Source: Bacteroidota bacterium (lineage in GTDB: Bacteria > Bacteroidota > Bacteroidia > Chitinophagales > Chitinophagaceae). Taken from it: DNA of 34,793 nucleotides. Positions 7,707 to 15,657 of this stretch are shown here, piece after piece. Made by a program: the position numbers and the translations under genes. The notes under the pieces were generated by a model that was not told the DNA's origin, did no database searches, and was given only the letters and a program-made list of their open reading frames with translations. The stretch spans positions 1 to 34,793 of the forward strand of contig JABDAV010000030.1 in NCBI GenBank assembly GCA_013289015.1, read 5' to 3'. Positions within the stretch are counted from its first letter, which is position 1. Each line of letters starts with the position of its first letter.

Positions 7707-9296
7707 ATGAAACTAACTTTTACCCTTATTGCTTTATGTTCTTACTGTTTATTGAATGCACAAAAAGCAGGAACGCTGGATAGCAGTTTTGGCGTGGATG
7801 GAAAGGTGATCACACCTGCCAATGGCCTATTAAATAAAATTGCATTACAAAGCGATGGTAAAATTATTGGTGCAGGCGCAGGTAATTTTGATAGTCAACC
7901 TCCATTTTTAATTATTAGGTATAATCACAATGGCAGTATTGACAGTAGTTTTGGCAATAGCGGAATTAGTGGTATTGGTGTTCAATTAAGTGATGTGCTT
8001 AGCTTGGCGATACTACCCGATGATGCAATAATTGCCCTCGGACGCGTTTCTGCATATGTTAACATTACCAAATTCAAAAAAGATGGTACTGTAGATAGTT
8101 CTTTTGGCAATGATGGAACGGTAATTACAATTGCAGGTGCATTTGATATGCCAACAGATGTAGTGATACAAACCGACAATAAAATAGTTGTCGGAGGTTA
8201 TATTATAAATGAGCCAAATGAAAATAGGCAGCTTCTTTTAATTCGGTATATGCCTGATGGAAGTTTAGACAATAGTTTCGGCAACAATGGTATAGTAATT
8301 TTGGGTGCCGTAAGCGGAGGTGAGTTACCCGCTTTTTATTCTCTAAATGCATTAGCGTTGCAACCTAATGGACAAATATTAGCTAGCGTTTATCTTACCA
8401 AAGGCGCTGTCTACCGGTTCAACACAGACGGGAGCCAGGATAAAACTTTTGGCAACAACGGCACGGCTTATTTCCAAACAAAAGATAATTCTGTAGTAAA
8501 CTTTCAAGCGTACGGGCTTGTTGTTCAACCTGACGGACGAATTATTGGTGGCGGCAGTTCAACCAAAGCCGGAGGTAACCCTCTTCATTATATGGCTGCG
8601 GCAAGATTAAATAGCAACGGCACTATCGACAGTACTTTTGGCAACAGTGGCTTGCAGCATGTATTATTTGGAAACAATCCATCTGAAGGAACTGGCATCC
8701 TGCTACAAAAAGACGGAAAATTAATTGTTACAGGAAGAACCCATCCTGAAAATGAGTCTTCCAGCAACTTAGCCTTGATTCGATTTAGCCCTTTCGGGAT
8801 ACTTGACTCATCTTTTGGAAATAATGGGCAAGCAATAACAGAAGTGGGAAATATTGCGGTAGGAAACAGTTCGTTGTTACAAAAGAATGGTCAAATCTTG
8901 CTTGGTGGATATTCAGATACCTTAGGTTCAAGCTTTGTTGTCGCCCGTTATAATAATGATGATAAAACCAAACGCCAGATCATCATTCAAAAGATCAAAC
9001 ACTATATAGCCACGCATAATGATGCGCAGGCAACAACACTGAATAATGTTTCCATCTATCCCAATCCTGCGCAAAACATATTACATGTTGAAGGTTTAGC
9101 AGCAAATGCAAAACTTACTGTTGTTGATTTTAATGGTAATGTAATTGTGAGTCGTGAGTTGTCACCTGTCCCTTCAAATACGGGAGTTGTGAGTAATGGA
9201 TACGATCTTAATGTTTCTTCCTTGCATGCAGGTAATTATTTGTTGAAGATTGAAACGAATGGTGAAGTGGTGACCAGACAGTTTGTGAAAGAATAA
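7707..9296 (+). CDS. Secreted delta-60 repeat beta-propeller protein with T9SS sorting domain (array copy 2)
   Basis: 529 residues, starting 29 nt after copy 1. Signal peptide MKLTFTLIALCSYCLLNAQ is nearly the same as in copy 1. Seven delta-60 units are visible (LDSSFGVDGKV, IDSSFGNSGIS, VDSSFGNDGTV, LDNSFGNNGIV, QDKTFGNNGTA, IDSTFGNSGLQ, LDSSFGNNGQA), with loops and spacings that differ from copy 1. The linker and type A sorting domain (KRQIIIQKIKHYIATHND, IYPNPAQNILHVEG, NYLLKIETNGEVVTRQFVKE) are almost unchanged. The in-frame 21-nt insertion is at 9165-9185 (PVPSNTG); its stem carries one mismatch (TCCCTT/ACGGGA), as expected for decay after insertion. Probably co-transcribed with copies 1 and 3. 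Function unknown beyond export to the surface. Confidence 0.93.
   Translation: MKLTFTLIALCSYCLLNAQKAGTLDSSFGVDGKVITPANGLLNKIALQSDGKIIGAGAGNFDSQPPFLIIRYNHNGSIDSSFGNSGISGIGVQLSDVLSLAILPDDAIIALGRVSAYVNITKFKKDGTVDSSFGNDGTVITIAGAFDMPTDVVIQTDNKIVVGGYIINEPNENRQLLLIRYMPDGSLDNSFGNNGIVILGAVSGGELPAFYSLNALALQPNGQILASVYLTKGAVYRFNTDGSQDKTFGNNGTAYFQTKDNSVVNFQAYGLVVQPDGRIIGGGSSTKAGGNPLHYMAAARLNSNGTIDSTFGNSGLQHVLFGNNPSEGTGILLQKDGKLIVTGRTHPENESSSNLALIRFSPFGILDSSFGNNGQAITEVGNIAVGNSSLLQKNGQILLGGYSDTLGSSFVVARYNNDDKTKRQIIIQKIKHYIATHNDAQATTLNNVSIYPNPAQNILHVEGLAANAKLTVVDFNGNVIVSRELSPVPSNTGVVSNGYDLNVSSLHAGNYLLKIETNGEVVTRQFVKE
9165..9185 (+). repeat. 21-nt in-frame palindromic insertion in copy 2
   Basis: Same position in the sorting domain and same codon phase as in copy 1, with flanks tca and gttgtgagtaat. 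One stem base differs from copy 1 (CCCTT for CCCGT). Confidence 0.8.
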
Positions 9297-9326
9297 CCTA
9301 TTTTCAATACACTAAACACATTCACT

Positions 9327-10925
9327 ATGAAACTAATCTTTACACTTGTTGCTTTATGTTTTTCTGTTTTATTGAATGCACAAAAGGCGGGAACGCTGGA
9401 TAAATCTTTTGGTGATACCGGCGTTGTTATGGGATCAACCTATTCCGGAGAGTGCCGGAACCTGTTAATTCAAACTGATGGGAAAATTATTTCTACGGGC
9501 ACAGGAGGCTATAATAATATTGGTGGTTTTTTAGTTGTGCGTTACAATAAAGATGGCAGTACCGATCTTTCTTTTGGTGATAGCGGCAGAGTTGCAACTA
9601 CACTTTCACAATTAGGCTCGAATGGTGGTTATAGTGCTCTTCAGCCGGATGGTAAAATTGTTGTGACAGGCATTGTTGTCCTTAGCGGTGTATTAGGTCA
9701 AAGTGTTGCTTTAATTCGTTACAATACTGATGGCAGCCTGGATAATAGTTTCGGTAATAATGGCACAATAATAAATGATCTTGGCTCGGAGATTGAAGAT
9801 CCTTCAGGTATTTTAATTCAGCCTGACGGAAAGATTGTAATAACCGGCTCTTTGCACAACTATGATGAAGGAAGCGGACCCAATACAATTTATATTTTGC
9901 GCTATAATACAGATGGCAGTTTGGATGCAGGCTTCGCAAAAAATGGTGTTTACAAAGAAGCTTCTTTGGATCCCCTGGAAACAGCCGGTGCAGCTTTACA
10001 ACCGGATGGTAAAATTCTGTTAGGAGGCGATTATGAATTTTCAAGGGAACACGCCTTTTTTATAAAAAGATATATGCCAAACGGTACGCCCGATAATACA
10101 TTTAGCGGAGATGGGGAAGCAACTTATGGATTTGGAGATGCTGTTTCCCATATCTCCTCAATATACCTGCAGGATGATGGAAAAATTGTTGCGGCAGGCT
10201 CCAGTTATTCTTCTTCTGAAAGAAATAACGCAACTTTAGTGAGATTTAATGCAGATGGAAGTGCTGACAATAGTTTCGGAACGCTGGGTTTAGTAACTAC
10301 TGAAATTGCAGGTTATAGTTCTGAAATAAAAGACATAACTGAGCAAACCAATCACAAAATTTTAATTGCAGGTAATAAATTTGATTCAAGCACAAAAGAC
10401 AGTGCGAAGTTTACATTAATACGCTATTTGGAAAATGGTGCAATCGATTCTTCTTTTGGCACAAGTGGTATTACAATCACTGATTTAGGATTTAATGAAC
10501 AGGCCAGTTCAATAGCATTGCAAAATGATAATAAAATTGTTTTAGGTGGTTATTTATTTAAGCTTGCTCCCCCTTATTATTTTGTTACCCTGGCCCGTTA
10601 TAACAATGATGATAAAACCAAAAAACAAATCATCGTTCAAAAGATCAAACGTTATATACAAACGCATAATAATGCGCAGGCAACAACATTGAATACTATT
10701 TCCATCTATCCTAATCCTGCACAAAACATATTGCATGTTGAAGGCTTATCTGCAAATGCAAAACTTACCGTTGTTGGTTTTGCCGGTAATATAGCTATCA
10801 GCCAACAGCTATCAGCTAATAGCCAATACTACAACCTTAACATTGCTTCCTTGCATGCAGGCAATTATTTGTTGAAGATTGAAACGAATGGTGAAGTTGT
10901 AACTAAGCAGTTTGTGAAAGAGTAA
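9327..10925 (+). CDS. Secreted delta-60 repeat beta-propeller protein with T9SS sorting domain (array copy 3)
   Basis: 532 residues, 30 nt after copy 2. Signal peptide MKLIFTLVALCFSVLLNAQ; seven delta-60 units (LDKSFGDTGVV, TDLSFGDSGRV, LDNSFGNNGTI, LDAGFAKNGVY, PDNTFSGDGEA, ADNSFGTLGLV, IDSSFGTSGIT), of which units 4 and 5 are the most worn. The linker and type A sorting domain are conserved (KKQIIVQKIKRYIQTHNN, IYPNPAQNILHVEG, NYLLKIETNGEVVTKQFVKE). Where copies 1 and 2 read VIVSRELSPVPSNTGVVSN this copy reads IAISQQLSANSQYYN, a different 7-bp-period version without the 21-nt insertion. It is the last intact gene of the tandem run. A conserved spacer start follows its stop, but no gene does. 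Function unknown. Confidence 0.93.
   Translation: MKLIFTLVALCFSVLLNAQKAGTLDKSFGDTGVVMGSTYSGECRNLLIQTDGKIISTGTGGYNNIGGFLVVRYNKDGSTDLSFGDSGRVATTLSQLGSNGGYSALQPDGKIVVTGIVVLSGVLGQSVALIRYNTDGSLDNSFGNNGTIINDLGSEIEDPSGILIQPDGKIVITGSLHNYDEGSGPNTIYILRYNTDGSLDAGFAKNGVYKEASLDPLETAGAALQPDGKILLGGDYEFSREHAFFIKRYMPNGTPDNTFSGDGEATYGFGDAVSHISSIYLQDDGKIVAAGSSYSSSERNNATLVRFNADGSADNSFGTLGLVTTEIAGYSSEIKDITEQTNHKILIAGNKFDSSTKDSAKFTLIRYLENGAIDSSFGTSGITITDLGFNEQASSIALQNDNKIVLGGYLFKLAPPYYFVTLARYNNDDKTKKQIIVQKIKRYIQTHNNAQATTLNTISIYPNPAQNILHVEGLSANAKLTVVGFAGNIAISQQLSANSQYYNLNIASLHAGNYLLKIETNGEVVTKQFVKE
10793..10827 (+). repeat. Heptad (7-bp) repeat in the sorting-domain coding region of copy 3
   Basis: Five units in steps of seven: agctatc, agccaac, agctatc, agctaat, agccaat. 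It encodes part of AISQQLSANSQY. The fifth paralog has the same heptads (22187-22242), interrupted by the 21-nt insertion; copies 1 and 2 use GTGAGTC/GTGAGTT heptads at the same place. Confidence 0.75.
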
Positions 10926-10944
10926 TTATTTTCAATACACTAAA
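10923..10944 (+). repeat. Left 22-bp direct repeat flanking the permease segment
   Basis: Begins with the TAA stop of copy 3 and covers the start of the array spacer (TAATTATTTTCAATACAC). It is identical to 13656-13677. The spacer becomes degenerate right after it. Confidence 0.8.
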
Positions 10945-11094
10945 TATTTATCTTCCCATTTAAAACCGACTATTTATTTGATGCTGGTTTCTGTGAAAGA
11001 ACACATCTTACTTTTTTACCAATTGCTTTGTTACTGTTTCATTAAGCCTGCTTTATCGTCAACACATAATTGCCTAAGTATAGTAATACAATGT

Positions 11095-13485
11095 TCACTC
11101 ACTTCTCAGATTTTCAGCCGGTTTAGCCAATGCTGCTTTTGCAGAATAAAACATAACCGTTAATACTGCAGTCAACACAATTATTATTGCTGATACTATA
11201 AATGGAACCGCAGATAAACCATTACTGTAACTGAAAATTTTCAGCCATTTATTCATAAAATAATAAGCTACGGGAAATGCAATTACTGCAGCAATTAATG
11301 CAAGCCATAAATAGTTTCTTGTTGTTAATGTTACGATTTGCATAATGCTTGCGCCCATCACACGACGAATGCTTATTTCTTTTTGTTTTTGTTGTGTAGT
11401 GAATGCAGTTAAACCAAGTAATCCTAAACATGTAATAATAATAGTAAGAATAGAAAAAGTAGCAAATATTTTTCCGCGCTTTTGATCAGCTACATATTGT
11501 GAGTTAAAATCTTCATCTAAAAACTTATATTCAAAAGGTAATTCAGGAAAATATTTTTTCCATACACTACCAACTTGTGCAATGATTTTGCTTAAGTTGG
11601 ATGTGTTCATTTTTAATTCAATAACATTTCCATTAGCTCCGTAAAAAAGTAATAAAGGTGCAATAGGATTGTATAATGATTTTTGGTTGAAATCTCTTAC
11701 CACACCAACTACTTCCAAATAATTACCGGAAGTATCACCCGGAAATTTTACACGTTTGCCAATTGGTTGCTTCCATCCAAAATGTTTTACCATAGCTTCA
11801 TTTACAAGAATACTATGCAGTGTATCTTGAAGACCTAAAAAATTACGCCCTCTTACAATCGGTATGTTCAACGTTGATAAATAATTTTCATCAACACCAT
11901 AACATTCAATTCCTTTATCTGTAGTACCGCTATCAGTTTGCACTGTAAAAAGATTAAGGTTAATGCCCGGGCTTCCGGGATAATTATTCGCGCTTCCAAC
12001 TGTTTTTATTCCGGCTATTGAACGAAAATCATTGTTCATCGAATTGATCTTGCCGCGTTCATCCTGGCCGGTATTCACCGTTACCATCATCACCTGGTTT
12101 TTATCAAAGCCCACATCTTTATGTTGCAAATAAGATAGCTGAGAATATACAACCCATGTGCAAATAAGCATGATCATCGAAATAGAAAATTGCAATACAA
12201 CTAATGTGCGGCGCAGGTTTACATTGCCTGATGCTTTTGAAAGACTTCCTTTCAAAATATTTACAGGATTGAATGAAGAAAGATAAAATGCAGGATAACT
12301 TCCGCCTGCCAAACCTGTGAATAAACCTATTCCTAATAACAACAGAATATTGTTTGGTTGAAATAGTGTGTGAAAAGTAAATTCTTTGCCGGAGATAGAA
12401 TTGAATGCGGGTAACAATAGTAACACCAAACCAAAACTTAGAATGACCGCAATGAAAGCAGTAAGCACAGATTCGCTTAAAAATTGCAATATCAACTGAC
12501 CTTTTGATGAACCTGTTACTTTACGCACACCAATTTCTTTTGCTCTTCTTGCAGACCTTGCTGTGGTAAGATTCATATAATTGATACAAGCGATCAATAT
12601 CATAAAAAAAGCAACCGCAGAAAATATCCAGATGTAGGACATACTTCCTAATTCTTCAGGCTCCTGCTCAAAGATTGAGTGCAAATGGATGTCGGTTATA
12701 TTTTCTATGCCATAATGAATCTTTACATTGAACTGAGCAAAGATGGATGCCATGTATTTATCATACATAGGCAACAATTTCTTTTCAAAAGCAGCTGCAT
12801 TAGTATTTGGTTTTAATAAAACGTATGTATATAAGTTGAATCCACCCCAGTTATCTACCGGTCCAAAATAATTTTTTGGCAGCGTGATCCATGAGATAAG
12901 CATGTCAAATCGCAAATGCGAATTCTGAGGTACATCTTGAATCACACCTGTAACTTTATAAACATCGTATACGGTTTTTAATGTATTTCCAGTCACTCCC
13001 CTACTCTTTCCAAAATATTTTTCAGCAATAGATTTTGTGATGACGATATCGTTTGGTTCAGTTAAAGCGCGTTTGGGATTGCCTTCAATAAACTTATAAC
13101 TAAAGATGTTGAAGATGGTACTATCAGCATAATACACTTTCTTTTCATAGTAATCATTTGATCCCTGCTTAAATAATGTTCTCTCCCTTTGCATCAATTT
13201 TCCTGATTCTTCTACTTCAGGAAAATCTTTTTTTAATGTACGTGCAAGCGGCTCTTGTGTTATTGCCCAATTTGTATTTTTATCTTTTTCCTGTATAAAA
13301 GAATTGATGCGGTATATGCGATCTGCTTTTTCATTATAGCGGTCATAGTTTAGTTCATCTGTTATATAAAAAATTAAAAACAAACTGAACGTAATTCCAA
13401 TAGTAAGACCTAATACATTTAATAAACTGTACCATTTATCTTTTTTCAAATTGCGTAAAGCAATAAGCAATAAGTTTTTTATCAT
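11095..13485 (-). CDS. MacB/FtsX-type ABC transporter permease
   Basis: 796 residues, the usual size for the large Bacteroidetes permeases with two MacB-like periplasmic domains. First membrane helix at about 18-42 (LGLTIGITFSLFLIFYI), periplasmic domain to about 280, a helix cluster at about 285-445 with the cytosolic coupling motif ARRAKEIGVRKVTGSSKGQL, a second periplasmic domain, then three C-terminal helices with the matching motif KEISIRRVMGASIMQIVTL. Such proteins work with a separate ATPase in lipoprotein, peptide or drug export; no ATPase gene is in this window, so the partner and substrate are unknown. It lies on the opposite strand between delta-60 copies 3 and 4, bounded by an exact 22-bp direct repeat. 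The start is at the N-terminal MIKNLLLIALRNLKKDKW, typical of the family, with CAGGAT just upstream as a weak ribosome binding site. Confidence 0.92.
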   Translation of the reverse strand: MIKNLLLIALRNLKKDKWYSLLNVLGLTIGITFSLFLIFYITDELNYDRYNEKADRIYRINSFIQEKDKNTNWAITQEPLARTLKKDFPEVEESGKLMQRERTLFKQGSNDYYEKKVYYADSTIFNIFSYKFIEGNPKRALTEPNDIVITKSIAEKYFGKSRGVTGNTLKTVYDVYKVTGVIQDVPQNSHLRFDMLISWITLPKNYFGPVDNWGGFNLYTYVLLKPNTNAAAFEKKLLPMYDKYMASIFAQFNVKIHYGIENITDIHLHSIFEQEPEELGSMSYIWIFSAVAFFMILIACINYMNLTTARSARRAKEIGVRKVTGSSKGQLILQFLSESVLTAFIAVILSFGLVLLLLPAFNSISGKEFTFHTLFQPNNILLLLGIGLFTGLAGGSYPAFYLSSFNPVNILKGSLSKASGNVNLRRTLVVLQFSISMIMLICTWVVYSQLSYLQHKDVGFDKNQVMMVTVNTGQDERGKINSMNNDFRSIAGIKTVGSANNYPGSPGINLNLFTVQTDSGTTDKGIECYGVDENYLSTLNIPIVRGRNFLGLQDTLHSILVNEAMVKHFGWKQPIGKRVKFPGDTSGNYLEVVGVVRDFNQKSLYNPIAPLLLFYGANGNVIELKMNTSNLSKIIAQVGSVWKKYFPELPFEYKFLDEDFNSQYVADQKRGKIFATFSILTIIITCLGLLGLTAFTTQQKQKEISIRRVMGASIMQIVTLTTRNYLWLALIAAVIAFPVAYYFMNKWLKIFSYSNGLSAVPFIVSAIIIVLTAVLTVMFYSAKAALAKPAENLRSE

Positions 13486-13655
13486 ATCCTGCGTATTTGA
13501 TTCGCTAAAGTTTTATAAATGATTTGTATGTTCGTATACCGTTTATCACTTTTCAATTTTTTATTTAATACTTAATTGTGTTTGCAGTTGAATTTACCTG
13601 AATTACCATCATCATCGCATTGGTTATGCACAGGTATTTTAATGACACATTGAAA

Positions 13656-13677
13656 TAATTATTTTCAATACACTAAA
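13656..13677 (+). repeat. Right 22-bp direct repeat flanking the permease segment
   Basis: Exact copy of 10923-10944. It is preceded by TGAAA, which resembles the end of the family's terminal KE codons, and runs on into the full spacer that precedes the truncated copy 4. Confidence 0.8.
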
Positions 13678-13687
13678 CACTTTTACT

Positions 13688-13906
13688 ATGAAACTAACCT
13701 TTACGCTGATTGCTTTATGTTCTTATTGTTTATTGAATGCACAAAAGGCGGGAATGCTGGATAGTAGTTTTGGTGTGGATGGTAAAATAGTAACTCCATT
13801 TTATGGCAATACGTTAGTTATTAAAGATGCCTCATTGCAAAAGGATAATAAGCTCCTCGTCTCCGGTTCCGGGAGCTTATGTCGCAGCAGGGTCTTCATA
13901 GCTTAG
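13688..13906 (+). pseudogene. Truncated delta-60 repeat protein (array copy 4, 5' remnant)
   Basis: 72 codons. Signal peptide MKLTFTLIALCSYCLLNAQ and first unit LDSSFGVDGKIVTP are almost those of copy 2, and QKDNKLLVSG fits the QxDGKIVVxG position. Similarity ends near 13880 at a 9-bp-arm inverted repeat (13848-13856 with 13872-13880), and the frame closes shortly after in unrelated sequence (SLCRSRVFIA). No propeller body or sorting domain follows, so the product cannot be a working T9SS cargo. The spacer upstream is intact, so it may still be transcribed. Confidence 0.85.
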
Positions 13907-14006
13907 CCTTGTGCGTTGAATGAGACCCTGCGATATAATATGATAACACCTATAAACACGCAGGGTCTCGTAGCTAAACACATGAGCCCTTAACGAAGAC
14001 CCTGCT
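13886..14006. repeat. Nested inverted repeats built on CAGGGTCT, at the break point of copy 4
   Basis: Outer arms agcagggtcttc (13886-13897) and gaagaccctgct (13995-14006) are perfect 12-bp complements; inner arms gagaccctgcg (13922-13932) and cgcagggtctc (13959-13969) are perfect 11-bp complements. CAGGGTCT therefore occurs twice in each orientation in 121 bp. There is no coding potential; it looks like a small non-autonomous palindromic element or a pair of them. Confidence 0.75.
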
Positions 14007-14040
14007 AAGACCAAAAGACGAAAAGGCTTAAAATCAGGAG

Positions 14041-14078
14041 ATTCCCACTTTCCCGAACAGCGGGACAGGTCGTGGGAA
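14041..14078. repeat. REP-like double-stem repeat, copy A
   Basis: Outer stem TTCCCAC (14042-14048) with GTGGGAA (14072-14078); inner stem TCCCG/CGGGA within tcccgaacagcgggacagg. It is followed by gacgtgcaatcaggtttatt, also present after copy C. The inner part is the reverse complement of CCTGTCCCGnnnnnCGGGA, the core of the 21-nt insertions in the delta-60 genes. Confidence 0.75.
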
Positions 14079-14149
14079 AGACGTGCAATCAGGTTTATTG
14101 ACTCTTAAAGTTTAATAAAGCAGGCGTAAAGCATAACCTCTTGCCCGTC

Positions 14150-14171
14150 ATGCCCGGCCCCGACCGGGCAT
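14150..14171. repeat. Short hairpin of the REP-like cluster (ATGCCCGG stem)
   Basis: ATGCCCGG (14150-14157) and CCGGGCAT (14164-14171) are perfect 8-bp complements around a 6-nt loop. It is a stem variant of the same general type as its neighbours. Confidence 0.65.
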
Positions 14172-14207
14172 CTCATTATCAGAGGCTTTGAACGGATTAA
14201 TTATGAG

Positions 14208-14227
14208 ATTCCCGCCTTCGCGGGAAT
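14208..14227. repeat. Short REP-like hairpin, copy B
   Basis: ATTCCCGC (14208-14215) and GCGGGAAT (14220-14227) are perfect complements with a 4-nt loop, followed by GACGT as in the other copies. It lacks the inner CCTGTCCCG stem. Confidence 0.7.
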
Positions 14228-14289
14228 GACGTACATGGGGTTGATTGATTATTCTAAAGTTTAATAAAGCAGGAATGAATGCTTTGTAT

Positions 14290-14326
14290 TTCCCGCCTTT
14301 CCGAATGACGGAACAGGTCGCGGGAA
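14290..14326. repeat. REP-like double-stem repeat, copy C
   Basis: Outer stem TTCCCGC (14290-14296) with GCGGGAA (14320-14326); inner stem TTCCG/CGGAA (14299-14303 with 14309-14313) followed by acaggtc. The inner stem differs from copy A by paired changes that keep base pairing. It lies just downstream of the PaiB-like gene and could act in 3'-end formation. Confidence 0.7.
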
Positions 14327-14345
14327 TGACGTGCAATCAGGTTTA

Positions 14346-14975
14346 TTAACTAAAAACATTGCCTTGCCTTTCTTTCATTGTTTCCGCAACTGCTTTTGCA
14401 TCTTCATTACCTTGTTTTAGGTGTTCAATAATATTTTCATAGCTTTCTTTATCGCGGTTCTGGCTTAATTTAAAAATATGTTCTATTGATGTTATCTCAA
14501 TTTCAAATGCAACAATCGCTTTCATCATCGTGCTTACATATTCCTCCGTTAATTTAGAGACCAATGACGGAGAATGCGGGTTGTTTTCAAATTTTTCAGT
14601 AAGCCGTGTAAGTAAACCATACAGGAATGCATCATCCTGAAAAGTCAATTTTCCCTTTGCATGCACTGCCTGGTAATTCCATGTGCTGCCCATATTTTTT
14701 GTTGTATACCAGCTTGCACTCACATAAGTATGCGCACCTGAAAATATTGCCAGCACATTCGGGTTATGTTCAAATGCGATCGTATGTTTTTGTTTACGCA
14801 TGATGTGCGCATGCAAAAAAAGTTTATCATTCCTTTCCTGAATAAGAACAGGTACATGTGTTGCGACGGGCTGGTTGTTTGCATCGCAGCCGCATAATGT
14901 TATGAACGGATGCGCGTGCATAAATGCGATCACTTCTTTATCATCAGCCGCTTTAAAATGTGGAAGATTATACAT
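14346..14975 (-). CDS. PaiB-like FMN-binding split-barrel protein
   Basis: 209 residues, the normal length for PaiB (about 200). Family marks: N-terminal MYNLPHFKAADDKEVIAFM, the barrel segment PFITLCGCDANNQPVATHVP, LFLHAHIMRKQKHTIAFEHN, then the strongly conserved VSASWYTTKNMGSTWNYQAVHAKG, and a C-terminal IEHIFKLSQNRDKESYENII (general pattern KLSQN+d). In Bacillus PaiB is linked to negative control of sporulation and protease genes; in other bacteria the family is annotated as FMN-binding negative transcriptional regulators, with little direct proof. Here no DNA-binding helix is evident, and a flavin or heme-related enzyme role is as likely. It stands alone, divergent from the small membrane protein gene at 15036. 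Confidence 0.88.
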   Translation of the reverse strand: MYNLPHFKAADDKEVIAFMHAHPFITLCGCDANNQPVATHVPVLIQERNDKLFLHAHIMRKQKHTIAFEHNPNVLAIFSGAHTYVSASWYTTKNMGSTWNYQAVHAKGKLTFQDDAFLYGLLTRLTEKFENNPHSPSLVSKLTEEYVSTMMKAIVAFEIEITSIEHIFKLSQNRDKESYENIIEHLKQGNEDAKAVAETMKERQGNVFS

Positions 14976-15035
14976 TCAGATGAATTTTAAATTCAAGCAC
15001 AAGATTGAATATTTTTGGAAATTATCTTTAATAAA

Positions 15036-15593
15036 ATGAAATTTCTTATTCTTTCCGTACTAAGTGTATTACTGGCAATTTCGCCTGTTTGTAATACAAC
15101 TTGCGCACAAACTGATACAACAATACAAAAAGACTCTTCAAGCATTGTACATGAGAACAATGCTGAGACACAGCCCGATGATGAATTTAATTTGTTCCTT
15201 CTAACATTTGGTATTGCGTTTTTATCTGCGATTATCGTTGCATCATTTTTTGGAGCGCTTGCTGCAATAACTGTTATTGGCTTTAGTTTCTTGTTGATAA
15301 TTACAGGCATAACTTCCGCTTCAATATTAATGGGCATTTATAAAAGATCATTTGCTTCAGGATTTAAAACGTTTATGATTATCCTCGGAATCCTCGCAGG
15401 GACTTTTCTTGGTGCCGGTTGTTTATTGTTGATCACAAAGTTTTTTCATCTTCAATTATCTGCAGGTAATGCTCTTTGGATTGGTGCGGCAGGTGGCTGT
15501 ATCGGAGGAATATTAATTGGACTCATAATCTTCAAAACAATTCAATTAATCGTTACCTATTTTAAAAATAAGCTTAAGCAAACAATTGTTTAG
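15036..15593 (+). CDS. Small exported or inner-membrane protein of unknown function
   Basis: 185 residues from ATG at 15036; an in-frame TTG at 15015 would add seven residues (MEIIFNK), but the ATG puts a clean signal peptide (MKFLILSVLSVLLAISPVC ... CAQ) at the N-terminus, so I prefer it. After a polar stretch (TDTTIQKDSSSIVHENNAET, about 26-45) there are about four hydrophobic helices (LFLLTFGIAFLSAIIVASFF; ITVIGFSFLLIITGITSAS; FMIILGILAGTFLGAGCLLL; GGCIGGILIGLIIFKTIQLI) and a short basic tail (FKNKLKQTIV). Glycine-rich helices suggest a small pore or helper protein, but I do not recognise the family. It converges on the beta-barrel gene and shares its terminator. Confidence 0.8.
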   Translation: MKFLILSVLSVLLAISPVCNTTCAQTDTTIQKDSSSIVHENNAETQPDDEFNLFLLTFGIAFLSAIIVASFFGALAAITVIGFSFLLIITGITSASILMGIYKRSFASGFKTFMIILGILAGTFLGAGCLLLITKFFHLQLSAGNALWIGAAGGCIGGILIGLIIFKTIQLIVTYFKNKLKQTIV

Positions 15594-15609
15594 TTGAAAT
15601 AAACAAAAA

Positions 15610-15629
15610 GCCCGGAAAGAATTCCGGGC
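15610..15629. terminator. Terminator hairpin between convergent genes, strongest on the minus strand
   Basis: GCCCGGAA (15610-15617) pairs with TTCCGGGC (15622-15629) around AGAA. Read on the minus strand the stem is followed by TTTTTGTTTATTT, a good T-run for the beta-barrel gene that ends at 15658. On the plus strand it is followed by the weaker CGTTTGTATTT, so it may serve both genes. Confidence 0.85.
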
Positions 15630-15657
15630 CGTTTGTATTTACTCATCACCTAAGAAC

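Larger units (their letters stand above)
13907..14345. other. Repeat-rich intergenic region
   Basis: No gene. It contains most of the nested CAGGGTCT inverted repeats, then four hairpins of REP-like type (14041-14078, 14150-14171, 14208-14227, 14290-14326) and a 19-bp direct repeat TAAAGTTTAATAAAGCAGG (14106-14124 and 14255-14273). The short minus-strand frame here that would encode HSREGGNL is a translation of such a hairpin, not a gene. Confidence 0.75.

Noticed and set aside
11095-13485. Permease segment as an insertion sequence or transposon
   Set aside because: No transposase and no terminal inverted repeats; only the 22-bp direct repeat, which is part of the array spacer itself.
14148-14336. 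Short minus-strand frame with HSREGGNL-type peptide
   Set aside because: It is a translation of the REP-like hairpins (GATTCCCGCC...GGGAATGAC), a well-known source of false genes; no start context and no protein features.
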